Part shown: positions 35,043 through 47,284 of the stretch, in pieces
Layout: the number at the start of each line of letters is the position of its first letter
How positions within the stretch are numbered: position 1 is the stretch's first letter
From: Ophioderma brevispina
Taxonomy: Eukaryota > Echinodermata > Ophiuroidea > Amphilepidida > Ophiodermatidae
NCBI GenBank assembly: GCA_023653785.1
Contig: JAMKCH010002860.1
Span: forward strand, 117,660-181,659
Reading direction: 5' to 3'
DNA: 64,000 bases
Program-made: the position numbers and the translations under genes
The notes under the pieces: model-generated
Told to the model about the DNA's origin: nothing
Databases searched by the model: none
What the model saw: the letters and a program-made list of their open reading frames with translations, nothing else

Positions 35043-35396
35043 TTAAAGGGGGATGGCCCGATTTAAGGATATGAAGTTTTCATCTTGATAGATTGGCCTT
35101 CACCCAAAAACCCCACCTGTAAAGTTTCGCGCCGATATTTCAATGCGTTTTCATGTGAGAGCAGAAAACGTGATTTCGTAAGCCCCATAGAGTACTATGT
35201 AAAATTAATATTGGTCGACCAAATTGGGGTACATTTTCGCTCATTACTTCCAAACCAAACATCCTTTGATCCTAAGATTTCACAGAGTAAATGAGAAAAA
35301 TAGTAGCTTTCTTCTGATATCAAAATGTTGACCACTTCCGGTAAAATCTGGGCTTCTGGGGACGAGGCTATTAGCGATCGGGCCATGGACCTTTAA
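35043..35396 (+). repeat. MITE family A, copy 1
   Basis: TTAA flanks both ends. Termini are AGGGGGATGGCCCGAT and ATCGGGCCATGGACCT. It aligns closely with 54466-54792 over nearly its whole length; blocks include ATGAAGTTTTCATCTTGATA, AGCCCCATAGAGTACT and GACGAGGCTATTAGCG. It lies directly at the 3' break of the LINE fragment. Confidence 0.9.
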
Positions 35397-35572
35397 GGAA
35401 TTCAAATGTTGTTAATTGTGAAAATAGACAGAATAATTGGTCCAAAACGATTTCGCATTTTTTATTTAGGTATGAGCCACCAAATCAATTTTATCCCTCT
35501 AACTTTAACAAAGGTATTGTGATAATTAAGTCTGTCTTCTTCTGTGAGTAATTGACATATGTATACTTATAT

Positions 35573-35707
35573 TATTGGATGCTGAGGTTGATACAGAAAA
35601 TATCGCCCCCGAAGCCTAGATCAAATATCGGTGCGAGTCGAAGACGACCTGTATTTTCTTCTTGGCGAGGGGATATTTTCTGTATCAACCGAAAAAGTCA
35701 TCCAATC
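35573..35707. repeat. Short MITE, ATTGGATG...CATCCAAT ends
   Basis: The left arm ATTGGATG ... GGTTGATACAGAAAATATCG pairs with the right arm GATATTTTCTGTATCAACCG ... CATCCAAT. Length is about 135 bp with about 36-bp arms. The centre holds GGTGCGAGTCGAAGACGACC. Confidence 0.8.
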
Positions 35708-35709
35708 TT

Positions 35710-36465
35710 ATTATTATTATGCGAAAATGAAGACTGACTCACAACCAAAATAGCTTAAAATGGGCGGTCAAAACATGATTAAAAAAAGAGTATTTGCTTG
35801 ACACGATGTTGGCCTAAAAAAACCTTCAATATTTATTGCGTATTGTGCATTGTTGTTGGGGCGGTACGCTCTACCCATAGGACATGCTTATTGCATCAAC
35901 CAGATGCATAATAGATGAGTGAATGTCTCTGTGTGTGTCAATAAAAATCGCAGTATTGGAAACAACAATATTAAAAATGTAAAGCACCTCTATTATCATA
36001 ATGTTAGCAAGCACCCTTTAAGTATGTTCCCGCACCCCACATCTTCATAGTATAGATCCTTAATCCCTCTCAGTTTAACACTAGTCTGTCCAGGATAGAG
36101 TAACGATTGAGAAGGGGTAATGCATCCTAAACTGGACCGAATTGTGAATCACATATGAATACCCATCGTTCAATGGTATATGGTTTTAATTTAGTATCAA
36201 GGTGAGAGTTTTGTGAATCACAAGGATGACACGAGTGTGTAGAATTGGGCTTCGCAGTAAATTAACCGTTCTTACGTATGTTTTTTAATGGACAACTGAT
36301 TTAAGTACGGCGTCAATTTTTTCGGCAAAGTTCCATATGTACCCGCGATCTTTGAAGTTCTAGTTCATGTAACAAATTCTTTTTTATTTTTGGCCTTAGG
36401 GTTGAGGGTATTGTTAAGTGTCAGGCCCTATATAAAAGATTATTGGTTTCTCTGTACATTTAAAT
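35710..36465. other. No gene recognised
   Basis: I see no coding region and no element with definable ends here. Confidence 0.4.
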
Positions 36466-36469
36466 GGTG

Positions 36470-36700
36470 GGGGGTACATCATGGAAGCCTCTTCCAATTT
36501 AATCTTGTTATAATAGTCCTTCATCTCCAAACCCCATCTGTAAAATTTTATCGATATTTTCAACCCCGTTTGAACAGTGAGAGATTAAATATGTTTTTGG
36601 AATCCCATGAGAGACTGGTGTAAATTATTATTGGTTCGAACCAAAAAGTGGATCATTTTCACTCATAACTTTAAACCAAACATCCTAATAAGGAAATGAG
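36470..36700 (+). repeat. MITE family A, diverged copy 2
   Basis: It aligns to copy 1 through CCAAACCCCATCTGTAAAAT, GATATTTTCAA, GTAAATTATTATTGGTTCGA, CATTTTCACTCATAACTTTA and AACCAAACATCCT. The termini are not preserved, so this is an older or truncated copy. Confidence 0.6.
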
Positions 36701-38954
36701 CAAGGCCCATTCTCTCTCCATTACACTCATATCATTTTGTCATTCATTATTGCCTTGAATGCCCCCCGCCCAGGTGGAGGAATGTCAAAGGTCATCAATA
36801 GCGCTAATTTTTTTCTATAGTAAGTCTCCAACCAAATGATAATGAACGGCAAGGTGATGGAATGGAGACTACTTGAAACTACTACATGTAGGTCTTTCAG
36901 TGGCCTTGTACTGCGCACAATCGGGGTATTTGGCAATAATTTAATTTGTCCTGTCTTGTTTGGGTTCTGATATTATCGTGCGCAATAAACAGAAAAAGGG
37001 GACCCCAAGTAATAATTCAAACAAACAAGTGTCATGGTTTTCATGCTAGCTGCTAAAGGTAAATGTGACTAGTCACATGATCACCTTGATTACAAAGGAT
37101 ATTGCATTGTCAAGATTGCTGGATGCATTTACCTTCAGATTCTTGAATTGATGACTATTTATCTATTTTTTTATGCTGCGCGTGTAGCTGAGAGGCACAC
37201 TTAATGTTGTGTGATGTATGTTGTATGTTGTTTTCCCACTCAACTATTTTGACAAAAAGGGTATAACCTTGACCGAATGCAATGTCCGATTTTGATGAAA
37301 CTTGGTGGGAGTAGTGGTGGACAGGCCCGTACGCAAATTCCACAAAAGGTCGATTTTTTCCTGAAAGTTTGATAAAAATGGTCCCAAATTTAGAGCAATT
37401 TTGACAGCGAAGCCCACCTTTTGGTGTTAACTAGTTCACAAAGGCGGAAAAAGTACCATTTTTTAGGGGGTTAGGTCCATTTTACCAAAAAAAGGTCCAC
37501 TTTTTTTTCGTAAAAAAGTATCCACTTTTTCGAAAGTCCGCACCTCCCCCCCAAAAAAGAATCCTGTGTATACAGCATAGGCCTGGTGGTGGACAAAAAG
37601 TATATGCCAAAGTGTAGCGCGATTGAGCTATTTGTTCTGATTTTTTTTAATAGTTAGCAGCAAAAAAATGAAACTGCATAATTGTCCCGCTGAACTGAGT
37701 TCCGGACTCGTTCGACGGGACTATGAATGAGTCAGCGTCCATTTCGTCCGTACCGTTCGTTCGCGTCCGTGATAAATGTACCCATGTTGTATACGATTTA
37801 TCTGGAGTTCCGTCAGGGTGACATGATCTAACATTGTTGGAAGAAGCGGTATGATGAGTTCTCGACCCTGATTTAGCCTTTTGCATAAAATATGCTAATT
37901 AAGTATCTGAATTTGGCATATTACAAACATTTTCTGAAAGCTTGTGTAAGGTTCGATTAAGGATAAAAACCTGCATGCGATCTTGGTGGGCATGTACCCA
38001 AAAACCTACTGGGCACACACTTCAAATTATAGCATTACACTTCAAACTCCACAAAATTATTATTGATTCTTTTTTTAGGTCTCATACTGCTGAAAATGAT
38101 ACTGTTATAGGCCGGTTTATCACCAATCACTTTTGCTTACATTCTTGCGGATTCTTCACGTTTGTGCATAGTTGGCAGTGGTTTGTAACCGCAGCCCTTT
38201 ATTTCTAACCCACCTTTTTATAAAACAATCCCTTTATCTTGACAAGTTCTAACGCCACACCTCATTTTCATAATCATTTGGAATTCTATCTCAAGCTGTC
38301 CCACAGACTTCGCTTGTTTTCTTTTACCAAACTTAGTGTTTTAGATAATTACGGAGTAAGTATAAATTCACATTTTTGTTTGTCAATTACAATCCACTTG
38401 CCCACAAAAAATACATTCGTTTTAAGGGGAACATAGCTTTGTTGGATGTTATTACACTCTTTTTATTTGCAAATTGGGAGGCATCATGGCAAACATAATT
38501 GCACAGAGTGTATTTGCTTTTTATTATCCAGAACCCCCGCTTTTTATTTCTGACGCCACCCTTTCTTTACACAACACACCCTTTATAGAATAAAATGCAG
38601 TATCGGCCCACCCCTTTTACCACTTTTACGAATTTTTGAAAACCCCCCTTTCTAAAGCGTGGGGTTACCAACAGTGGTTTGTCATTCAAATAACCACTTT
38701 ACTACTTACCTTACAAAATTCTTACATGTATGCACTGTGTGCAATGCATAGTTGAAAAGGTTACATGCAACAGAAAAATCTACATGCATATGTGCATGGG
38801 TGCATTTGGCTAAACGAACACTATGCTTGTGTAGCAGTTTTCCTGGAGTTTCCGTAAGGCATATATTGATGTAAGTTGGTGGAACGAAGTGGGCTGGAAG
38901 AGTTCTCAACCTATTAATTTGGGGCATATTTCGGGGCGAAATTGATTATATGCA

Positions 38955-39205
38955 ATGAGCAATTAATATGCAAAAATTAGCAGCATATTGCTATATTTTT
39001 TTAAACGGTACACTCGGATACGCAAAATTCTTCGCTGCATGAATCCTATCATATGGTGCACATCTTTTGGCAATCTGAAAGGAGTTATATATGCAGCTTA
39101 TTTAGGTATGGGCAAATGAGCTAATTAATATGCGTAATTGCTGGCATTTGCTGAAAAGGTACGTTGGATAGGCAAAATTCCTTCGCTACATGAGACTCAT
39201 ATGCC
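38955..39205 (+). repeat. Imperfect tandem pair within family E copy 1
   Basis: Two copies share GCAATTAATATGC or GCTAATTAATATGCG, then GGATACGCAAAATTC or GGATAGGCAAAATTCC, then TTCGCTGCATGA or TTCGCTACATGA and ATATG. The second leads directly into the G-rich array. Confidence 0.65.
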
Positions 39206-39640
39206 ATAGGGAGGGGTTCGGGTGATGTGGGGTGTTAGGAGAGGGGGTGCGGTGTTGCTGGGTGTTGGGGAGGGGGTGGGTTGTTGCCGGTATTTGCAGG
39301 GTGTTATGGGGAGGGGGTAGGGTTGTGTGCGGGTGTTTGAATGGTAGGAGTGTTACTGGTATTGGGAATGGTGGTGAGAGGTTTGGGGGTTGGGTTGTTG
39401 GTGTTAAGGAGGTGGTGGGGTGTTTGGCGGGGATTTGGGAGGGGGTGTTTTGGGGAGTTTTGCGGTGTTGGGGAGGGGATAGGTGTTCAGGCTATGGGAG
39501 GGGGGGGTGTTGCGGGTTGTTGGGGAGGGGGTGGGTTTGCGGGGTGTTGGGGAGGGGGTGGGGTGTTGCTGGGAGATGGTGGGGTGTTTGCTGGTTGTTG
39601 AGGAGGGGATGGGGGTTTAGGGATGTTGGGAAGGGTAGTT
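39206..39640 (+). repeat. G-rich minisatellite (family E, copy 1)
   Basis: The plus strand is almost free of C for over 400 bases. A degenerate unit of about 25-30 bp recurs, built around TGTTGGGGAGGGGGTGGG and TGTTGC. Many windows fit the G3+N1-7 quadruplex pattern. Pro-rich open frames on the minus strand come from the composition and are not genes. Confidence 0.85.
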
Positions 39641-40512
39641 GCATTATTGTATGTTTGTGATTGCGACATTCGGCGGGACATATTTTATAGCATCGCGTAA
39701 ATACTAGTTCACCTTGTTCGAGTTAAAGAAGTGAATGCATCGATAAGTTCGGCACAAAAAATTTCTTTCTAAATCTTTTTCACAGTGAAGTCAAGGAAAA
39801 CAATCTTGGGTACCATAGGACCGCCTCTTAGGCGCTTAAGTGTTAAAATGTTTGTCTAGCTTTTTGTGCAGGGATGGGTCAAGTTCCTACATACTTGGTA
39901 TGTTTTATACTTGGTAAAAGGAGGCTGTATGTGGATTTTGATAAAAGATGAGGGTCAAGGTCTTCATGGATTACTGGGGTCATTAATCTTGTTGATGTGT
40001 TATACAACTTGTTAAAATGTCTAGCTTTTTAATTAGTGCATGGATTGATCAAGTGCATTGGTAATAATATGGCAATCACAATAACAAGGGGGTGCTTATG
40101 TGGGGCAGGGTGTAAAATAAGGGGTGGGGGGGGGGAGAAGGCAGTTGCAAATGCAAAATTGCAAGTGTATGAAGGCAATTCAGCAATTGGAAAAGGGCAT
40201 CAAAGCATTTGGCAACATGGAAGGGCATCAAGGCATTTTTTTAGGAAACATAAATTCCATTACTGCTGCTCGATAACGACCTCCGACCTTTATGGAAACC
40301 TGTTTTTTGAGTTCTTGTATTCATTGTGCTGTCATACAGAAGAGGGCTCTACAGAAAAAACTATCAAATAGGCATCGCCCATAGGATGCATCAATTCCCA
40401 TGGCATTTGGGCCATTTAACTGCTTATCTGGATTAAAAGGGGAGGGATGCAGTTTTAAAAACTTTTTCCAATACTTTTATGATCAACATATTGACATTTC
40501 TACAAAAGTGCT

Positions 40513-40858
40513 TTAAAGTGCCTTTCGTGATTCCATCACCTTCTGTTTTATTCATGGTTTACTACGATTACTTCAGAAAAGCTTATTCACAATTTTGCAG
40601 TTGATCCCTAGCTTGCGTTTTTGTGTTATTATAATGCTTGTTGCCCACAGTCCCATAGGCCACTGTGCTGTATAATTTCTGTCCTTTACAGACAGAAATA
40701 CAAAATTGGCAAATTTCTTACAGATAAGACTGAATTTTTGCACGAAATTTTGGTAGCCCATGATTACTAGGGCTCAAAGTCTCAGATGATGTAAAATCCC
40801 TAAACTTTTTCGAGTAAATCGGGGGGACGAGGTTGTGGATCATCGAAATGCCCCTTAA
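40513..40858 (+). repeat. MITE family B, copy 3
   Basis: TTAA flanks both ends. Termini are AGTGCCTTTCGTGATT and ATCATCGAAATGCCCC. The interior has CCATAGGCCACTGTGCTG and a decayed CTGTCCTTTACAGACAG palindrome. It aligns with copies 2 and 4. Confidence 0.85.
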
Positions 40859-40861
40859 CAA

Positions 40862-42270
40862 TAAGGGAAAGAATCTTACAAGATGTAACTTTCACATACT
40901 GATTGTTATACTTGCAGTTAGAAATGGCCCATGTTTCTTCCGACTTAAAATAATATCACCTTGGTTCTTTTCATCTGAACGAGATACATACAGGTTTCCC
41001 AAATTACCCCTGTTATATTCTCATCTTAAACATTTATATTTCAAGGTAACCTTAACCTAATTTCATGATCCGTTAATGGCATTATTCAGAAGGACGTACA
41101 CCCAGGAGAGAAAAATCCACTGCGGGTCTGGCTTTGACTTATTTCTTTCCACCATGTTTTACACATTTTGTAGTTATTGATTGTAATTGATGAGAAATCA
41201 ATGCCTGCATTTAGCTAGGCAGAGTAGGTCATGCAGGGGACTTCTAATTAATCAGCCCAGTACCCATGTTATTCTCATCATGTTTCACAATGCTAGATCA
41301 TTTTCTTGTATGCATGGCCATCATACAGAATACCTTGGCTTCACCAATCTGTTTGAATGGTGGCTAACTGATATTACAAAAATCCCGCACCAACAATTTG
41401 TTCGATGGTGATCTACTCCAACAAAGTGCTTAAAATGGGACCAAATACATGTGAAGTGTGAGAAAGTAAGCCCCAAGTTTACATCAATTTTGCCCAAGTC
41501 TATGACAAAGTCGGTTGCAAGGACTCAAAAACTGATAGCAATCCCTCAAAAATGGGGATGAAAATGCAAATGTTATTCCATTTTGTAATGCAGAAAATGG
41601 AGAGTATCAAGTTTGCGAGTAGTCACCACATTGAGTTATAAAATATTTTATTGGCATTAAGTTTATTACCAGCCTCACATAAAACAAGGTCATTCCAAGT
41701 CAAATCACCCAGTGGGTTACACCTGAAACTCTTCAAATTGGCTAATAGGTGTTTGGGGTAATTTTAGCTAGAAAGTTGAAAGCTCCATTGGACCAATGTT
41801 TTTCACACTATGGCATTCCCTATTTTCACAATTTGGCCAAAATGGGCATGTGCAATGATTTTGAAATTACCATACATCAGCAACCACTGACCCAAATCTG
41901 TTGACATTGGTGTCTTCGTGAAATTCTGTTATTTTTATATCAATTTCTAATGAATTTCATGTTTCACATAAGTACATGTATCACAAGTGACAATGAACCT
42001 TCCTTACTCCCTAGCAGAGTAGGGAGGTTATGGAAGAATGGATCGTAAACATTTTCATTTTCTAGAGGTAAGTGAGTTGCAGAGGACTTGAAAATGCATT
42101 ATACAAACCAATTCATCGTTGTCGTCATTATCAATAAGCTAATGTCAGGTCCCATTGAAATCAGCTTGCTAAATATGCTAAAGCAAATAACTAAATTTGT
42201 ATTCATTTTAGGATTATGTAATCTTTATGTAGAAAACCCTAATTTTTTGTCTAGCCTGAGATGTAGTAAT
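40862..42270. other. No gene recognised
   Basis: Open frames at 40833-41060 and 41187-41411 lack recognisable domains. I see no repeats with defined ends. Confidence 0.4.
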
Positions 42271-42274
42271 TGAA

Positions 42275-42455
42275 CTTTGTTTGTCTGTCTGTGTGTCTGT
42301 GTTTGTGTATCCGTCTAAATGCTTGTGAACAGGTTGTCTGAAGTTCCATAACGGATACAATGATGTGACTTAGTGGAAGGAAGCAGACTCGACCCAATTA
42401 GATTTTGGGTGCAAAATATGCCCTTTGGAATTCTCTGACGTTGGCCATTAAACGC
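42275..42455 (+). repeat. Family E fragment
   Basis: GTCTGTCTGTGTGTCTGTG is followed by GAAGTTCCATAACGGATACA, GGAAGGAAGCAGACTCGACC and ATTAGATTTTGGGTGCAA. The order matches the family E core (GTTCCGTAAGGGC, GGAAAGAAGCAGG, ATTAGATTTGGGTG near 50166). No termini are visible. Confidence 0.45.
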
Positions 42456-42924
42456 TCAAAAACAGCCAAGCATTTCAAAATTATGCTCAAAGCAAATCTG
42501 TTATCAAATTATAAATAATAATTTTGGGGGCAAGTGCTCGTCTTGTGTGTGTTAAGTGTATGTGTTATGAAGTATGTATTTTGGTTTTTCAATATAAATA
42601 TTCTTTGTGTTTATGTGCAATATTTGATAAGGGGGTGTTCATCTTCTGGCCTTATTGGCCTTTCGTCCACCTCCTCCATGTCATTGTATGTATCTGTTTG
42701 TGTTTTTTTATGATACTGTATGATAATGGAAATAAATAAATATGAAATATGAATATATGCTAATTAGGTATCTTATTTGCATAATTTATGGAAATTTTCA
42801 GGAAGATGTCATTTGTCAAACCTATTTTGACCATGGTAAAGAGCTTGATCAATTATATACATGACTATGACTATTTCACACACCTATGGTTGTCATTGAT
42901 TTTGAAGAAGTTTCACCAGAGCAT

Positions 42925-43560
42925 TAAGCTGGGGCAGGAGTTATTAAGCTGGGGCAGGAATAGGATGGGTAGGGTTTAATGGTAGGTGTTAGATAGCAGG
43001 TGGTGCATAATATAGTATGGGGTAGTACGTAAGCTGGTGCAGGAGTAGGATGTTTATTGAAACGCCGTATTCTCTAAATGTAAACGAGTGAAAATTTCAT
43101 TCCCCAAAAGAGAAACTCTTGTAAACCACTCCAAAATGAGTGGTTTGTACTTAAAAAGACCATATTTCCACTCAAAGAGTGAATATCACTCCAAAAAGAG
43201 TGGATTTCCACTTGTTTTTTGTGTTGTCCTTCGTTTAACTCCTCAAAAGAGTGCAAATCCACTCTTTTTGGAGTGATTTTCACTCTTTTTGAGTGGAAAT
43301 TTGCTCTTTTTAAGTACAAACCACTTATTTTGGAGTGGTTTATAATAGTTTCACTCTTTCGGGGATTGAAATTTTCACTCAATTACATTTAGAGTGTAGG
43401 ATGGTTGTGCAGGGTTTAGTAGTAGGTAGGGGGTACTTAGGTGGTGTTAGGTAGTAGGTAGTGTTATGACGTCTCGTAGACGTCAAAGGTCAGTAATATA
43501 ACAGACTTAACAGTAGTACAAGATATAGTATGGGGTAGTAGGTAAGCTCATGCAGGAGAA
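42925..43560 (+). repeat. Minisatellite-like AGCTGGGGCAGGA/GTAGTAGGTAG region, split by a foldback element
   Basis: AAGCTGGGGCAGGA occurs at 42927 and 42946, with AAGCTGGTGCAGGAGTAGGA near 43031. After the foldback element, ATAGTATGGGGTAGTAGG (about 43526), GGTAAGCTCATGCAGGAG (about 43541) and GTAGTAGGTAG motifs resume. The foldback element appears to have inserted into a short degenerate tandem region. Confidence 0.55.
43072..43393. repeat. Foldback (long palindromic) element
   Basis: The left arm (43072-43211) and right arm (43251-43393) are reverse complements with few mismatches, around a 39-base loop. Each arm holds smaller palindromes of the type CACTCCAAAAAGAGTG, so the whole can fold as a hairpin with nested stems. 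The ends are TCTAAATGTAA and TTACATTTAGA. Open frames on both strands mirror each other and are not genes. Confidence 0.85.
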
Positions 43561-44143
43561 CTACCTTGTTCAAAAAAATGTGTGACATGCATGAAAGATA
43601 GGGCCTATATGCAGCAGGCATACCTGTTTGGGAGTAATACCGGTCTATTCATTCACAGGTTTTCCTAGATGGTAATAGTAAACCTGTTTTGTTGATCATG
43701 GATATCTTTGAACTACAACCACTTGGAAATTAAGATGGGGAATATATTGGCTACTCGGATATTAGAGACTTGTAATGATTAAATGTCTGTTAACTGCACA
43801 ATATTTCAATTAAAAGGTTAGAGTATTCAAAAGATATGCGGAGACAACATGAAACACTGTCTACACATATTACATTATTCTATAGAGTTACGTACTAGTC
43901 GCTTACCGGCTCGACTGCAATATTTGCCGTGCATGTATTGTAAAACACATGCAATGGACTTGCTAAAGTCTGATTATTTTACAAGGGTGATTTTTAATTT
44001 ACAAAAAAATGATTTAAAAAAAAACATTTGTTTTCTTTAATCTTTTTTGGATATCTACTCACTTTATCTCCTGAAGGTGTTTGTAGTGAATATTGTTTAT
44101 AAGTAAACGGTTGATTACATTGTGATCAGTGATGTTTGGCATA

Positions 44144-44468
44144 TTAAAGGTGCGTTTTTGATTCTACCCCTCTTTTTATTCATGGTTCCTAGATATCCTT
44201 GAGAAGTTTTCAAAATTGAGTTAATCCGATCTTGTAGTTTTGTGTTATGAGCAATGCTTGTGTTTCCACGGTCCTATAGGTCACCGTGCTGTAATTTTCT
44301 GTCCGTTTACGGACAAGGAATACAACATCGGAATCTCTTACAGATACGACGAATTAACGTAAGATTTGGTGCACCATGGATTACTAAGGCTAACGCTTCA
44401 GTTGATAAAAAATCTCAACTTTTTAGTTAAGTTGGGGGGACGAGGCTTTGGATCACGAAGCCCTTTAA
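44144..44468 (+). repeat. MITE family B, copy 4
   Basis: TTAA flanks both ends. Termini are AGGTGCGTTTTTGATT and ATCACGAAGCCCT. It aligns with copies 2 and 3 (CTGTCCGTTTACGGACA; GGGGGGACGAGG) and is slightly shortened by small deletions. Confidence 0.85.
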
Positions 44469-45177
44469 TACATTCTCCACCAAAATTACACGCAGCTAAA
44501 ATTTTTTTATAGTCTTAAATACTATGTTTTTAATCCTGAAATGTTGTGGTGATAGGTGTAATTGTGTTATTAATCATCACATACTGTTCCATGATTTTAT
44601 TAGAGCCATTTTTCAAGGAAGCAGTGGTGACACATTTTTGACAACTGATATAGTAGGTGCATGCAAGAGTTATTACCTCTGCAAAAATCAGAAGTCCATT
44701 GCATGAATCTTGCGGGGGGGCCATGTGCTTACAAAGGTCATTATTTTTTTCCCAATTTTAACCCAACGCACACCCTCTACTTTGCCACTTTTTCCCATAG
44801 ATGAGATTGTTAAAATAGATTTAAGAAAAATCATACTAATTCCTCACGCATGACTTTTGTAAAATTTACAACCAGGATGAAGACGGTGTTATAAATAATC
44901 CAATTAGTTTGTCAAAGTGTGTCCGCCGTTGAATATTTTTTGTGTGTGTTTTATGAGACTTTCAAACAGCTGTGTTCTGTAATATTAATTCTCTTAAACT
45001 TAAAAAATGCAGCTGAAAGTTGGTCGAGTGATATCAATTTTTGGTGAAAACAGACACTATTTTGTAGTGTCATTTATAAAAAAATTAAAAAGATGCCCCC
45101 CGATCACTTTTCAGAGGTCACTCGCCTGGGCAAAAATGGTGCACAGTGTCTTATTGCTTAGCCGTTCTCACATGTTT

Positions 45178-45385
45178 AGGTGTGTGCGTGTCATGTAACA
45201 TCATGCACGCACACACGCACACAGCATCGTGTGTGTGGTTGTGTGATTGATGGTGTGTGTGAAAGACAGTTTCTGGGGTTATGTACTGTCTTTGTGTGTG
45301 GATGTGTGTTTGTGTGTTGCAAGCAGTTGTGTGTGTGTGTTTGGCAAGCATTGTGTTGTGTGTGGCGTGTGTATGTGTCACTATC
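45178..45385 (+). repeat. TG/CA-rich microsatellite region
   Basis: Interrupted (TG)n runs dominate, with a short (CA)n block at about 45205-45222. Alternating purine-pyrimidine tracts of this kind can form Z-DNA. Overlapping Cys/Val-rich or His/Thr-rich open frames here come from the repeat. Confidence 0.8.
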
Positions 45386-45399
45386 GGGGATATACATGT

Positions 45400-47100
45400 A
45401 TGGGACATATCTGTATTATTCAAGGTTGTTGCATGCTCTGTTCACAGCAGTGTTGATGGTTTTATAGAGTGTAATGTACAGTACTTTGGGTGATGTGATT
45501 TTTTAAGATTATTTTATAAAATGTATGGCATTTTCTTACTGTATGTGTGAAAATTGTATTGTGGTTTGGGTATCTTTGGCATGACTGATACGTGGTGGCT
45601 GCTAGCTCATTCATCAATTCGTCCTTGTGCAACCATTACATGATAAATGAATACATTGATGGTAAATTTTTCAAAACAAAACCCAAAACCTATATGAGAA
45701 TGTAAGATAGGTGCTTGTTGCACTAGCTGTATTTGAAGTATGCTCGTGGGGTTGTAAATTGTATTTAAGTTTCGATTCATTATAAATTTAGGGTATTTTT
45801 GTGTGGCTTATAATTTGGTGTTTTTTTTGGATCGAATATGTATGTGTACACTGCATACTGTACTATTTTTAATATTATGTAATGGGTATTTATAAAAGTG
45901 CAATGAGTATTAATTGTGGGCTTATAAATCCTGTGGTTTTTTGATACTCATATTACCGTGTATTACTATTTTTAAATATTTATTCATTTGTTAAAGCCAA
46001 TGAGGCCTTCCTGATTCATATTCAGCGCTCAATAAGTCGCGGTTTTACATTATTATTATTATTATTATAAGAAAACTATGAGTTTTAAAAGGGCCTATAA
46101 ATGGTTAATTTAATGATGTGTGTGTTACTGTTGTAACTGATACCACAGGTACTTTGTACATTAAGAAGTAAAACTGCAAAGCTATGGGCTTAAACCATGT
46201 ATCCACAGTTCATGAATGACAACATTTCCAATCTAGCTTAAATTGATGTGAGGTTAATGTATTTTGGATGTTGTTAACACCCCTCCACACTGCAAATAAA
46301 CAGTCTATAATTGGCTCATACAGACCCAACATGATGATAGCCTCTGAGTAACAAATCAAATAATGCTTCGTATATCTCTGTCAAACCGTACCTCCGATCT
46401 TACCATATCTTTGATTTGCTTATTGCATTGGTACCTTCCCTTCCCCAAGTCAACTATAGCAAATACATGCTTAGGCATAAAAATAATATGTGTGTTTTGC
46501 GTAACGGGGAGAACAAATATCGGGTCCGGGGCGTCGTTTGATTTTTAATTTTTTTTATAGAGCTAATGTTCTTACTCTAAAATGAATACAAAATGCACTA
46601 TTTAAAGCCTTTTTTCAATGACATATCAAGACTTTTATGTTGTGTTGCTTGGTTTGTTTTGTTATTTTTTCGTCTTTTTGTTGGTAATTTTTTTTTTTTT
46701 TAATTGTGGATGAAATAATGGGTCGTGTCGGCAGAATCATTTTTTTTATTTGGTGCTAATTTGCATAAAAGCTTTCGAGTCGGCAGGTTTTTTTTGAAGG
46801 TCGGTCGGGTTACGCCAAACAAACAATTTTTTTATGCCTAGTTTCCAATAGGCAGGCATGTCCAGGGCATTAAAAATCTCTTAAAGAAATTTTTCTCAAG
46901 TATAATTTTGGTTTGTTTTCTGTTTGTTAATGATCTGGCCGACCATTTGGTCAATCAGTTGTGTGCATGTGTACATGTACATCGTGTGTGTGTGGTATGT
47001 GTCACTAAAATGTTTAAGTTTTTTTCAGTGCAGACGATAGCGTACTATACGTATACGTACCTACTCCCAATAATAAGGACTAAAAAGAATTTTATAAAAA
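45400..47100. other. No gene recognised
   Basis: AT-rich sequence with an ATT microsatellite at about 46050-46068. The open frame at 46363-46548 has no recognised domain. Confidence 0.4.
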
Positions 47101-47105
47101 ACTCT

Positions 47106-47284
47106 CGGGATTCCAGGCTCCAAAATAAGAATTATGGAGGGCAGCAATTTTTGCCCAATTTTAAAAGGGCACCAAGGCATTACATGTTAAAGAATAGCAA
47201 TATTTTAGGGCCCCAAGGCAAATGGTATGGGCACCCAAGCAAATGCCCTTAGGTGCCTTAGGTTATTTTGGAGCCTGGGATTCT
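47106..47284. repeat. Short MITE, GGATTCCAGGCTCCAAAATAA ends
   Basis: The left arm GATTCCAGGCTCCAAAATAA pairs with the right arm TTATTTTGGAGCCTGGGATT. The interior repeats AGGGCACCAAGGCATT and GGGCCCCAAGGCAAAT motifs. A related AAGGGCATCAAGGCATTT occurs at about 40222, outside any defined element. Confidence 0.8.

Larger units (their letters stand above)
37683..39680. repeat. Family E repeat with TGTCCC ends, copy 1 (about 2 kb)
   Basis: The left end TGTCCCGCTGAACTGAGTTC (37683) and the right end CGACATTCGGCGGGACA (about 39664-39680) form a short inverted repeat. The interior shares blocks with the 49851-50781 copy: GGAGTTCCGTCAGGGTGACA, GAAGAAGCGGTATGATGAGT and TGCTAATTAAGTATCT. A 165-bp tandem pair lies at about 38955-39205. 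A G-rich minisatellite fills the right end. No protein was recognised. Confidence 0.6.

Noticed and set aside
39487..39681. Pro-rich minus-strand open frame
   Set aside because: Same reason as the 57-kb case: a by-product of the G-rich array.
43074..43382. 102-residue open frame with repeated HSFW/HSK motifs
   Set aside because: It is a reading of the foldback element's repeated CACTC...GAGTG units.
45151..45493. Overlapping Cys/Val- and His/Thr-rich open frames
   Set aside because: They come from the TG/CA microsatellite, with low complexity on both strands.
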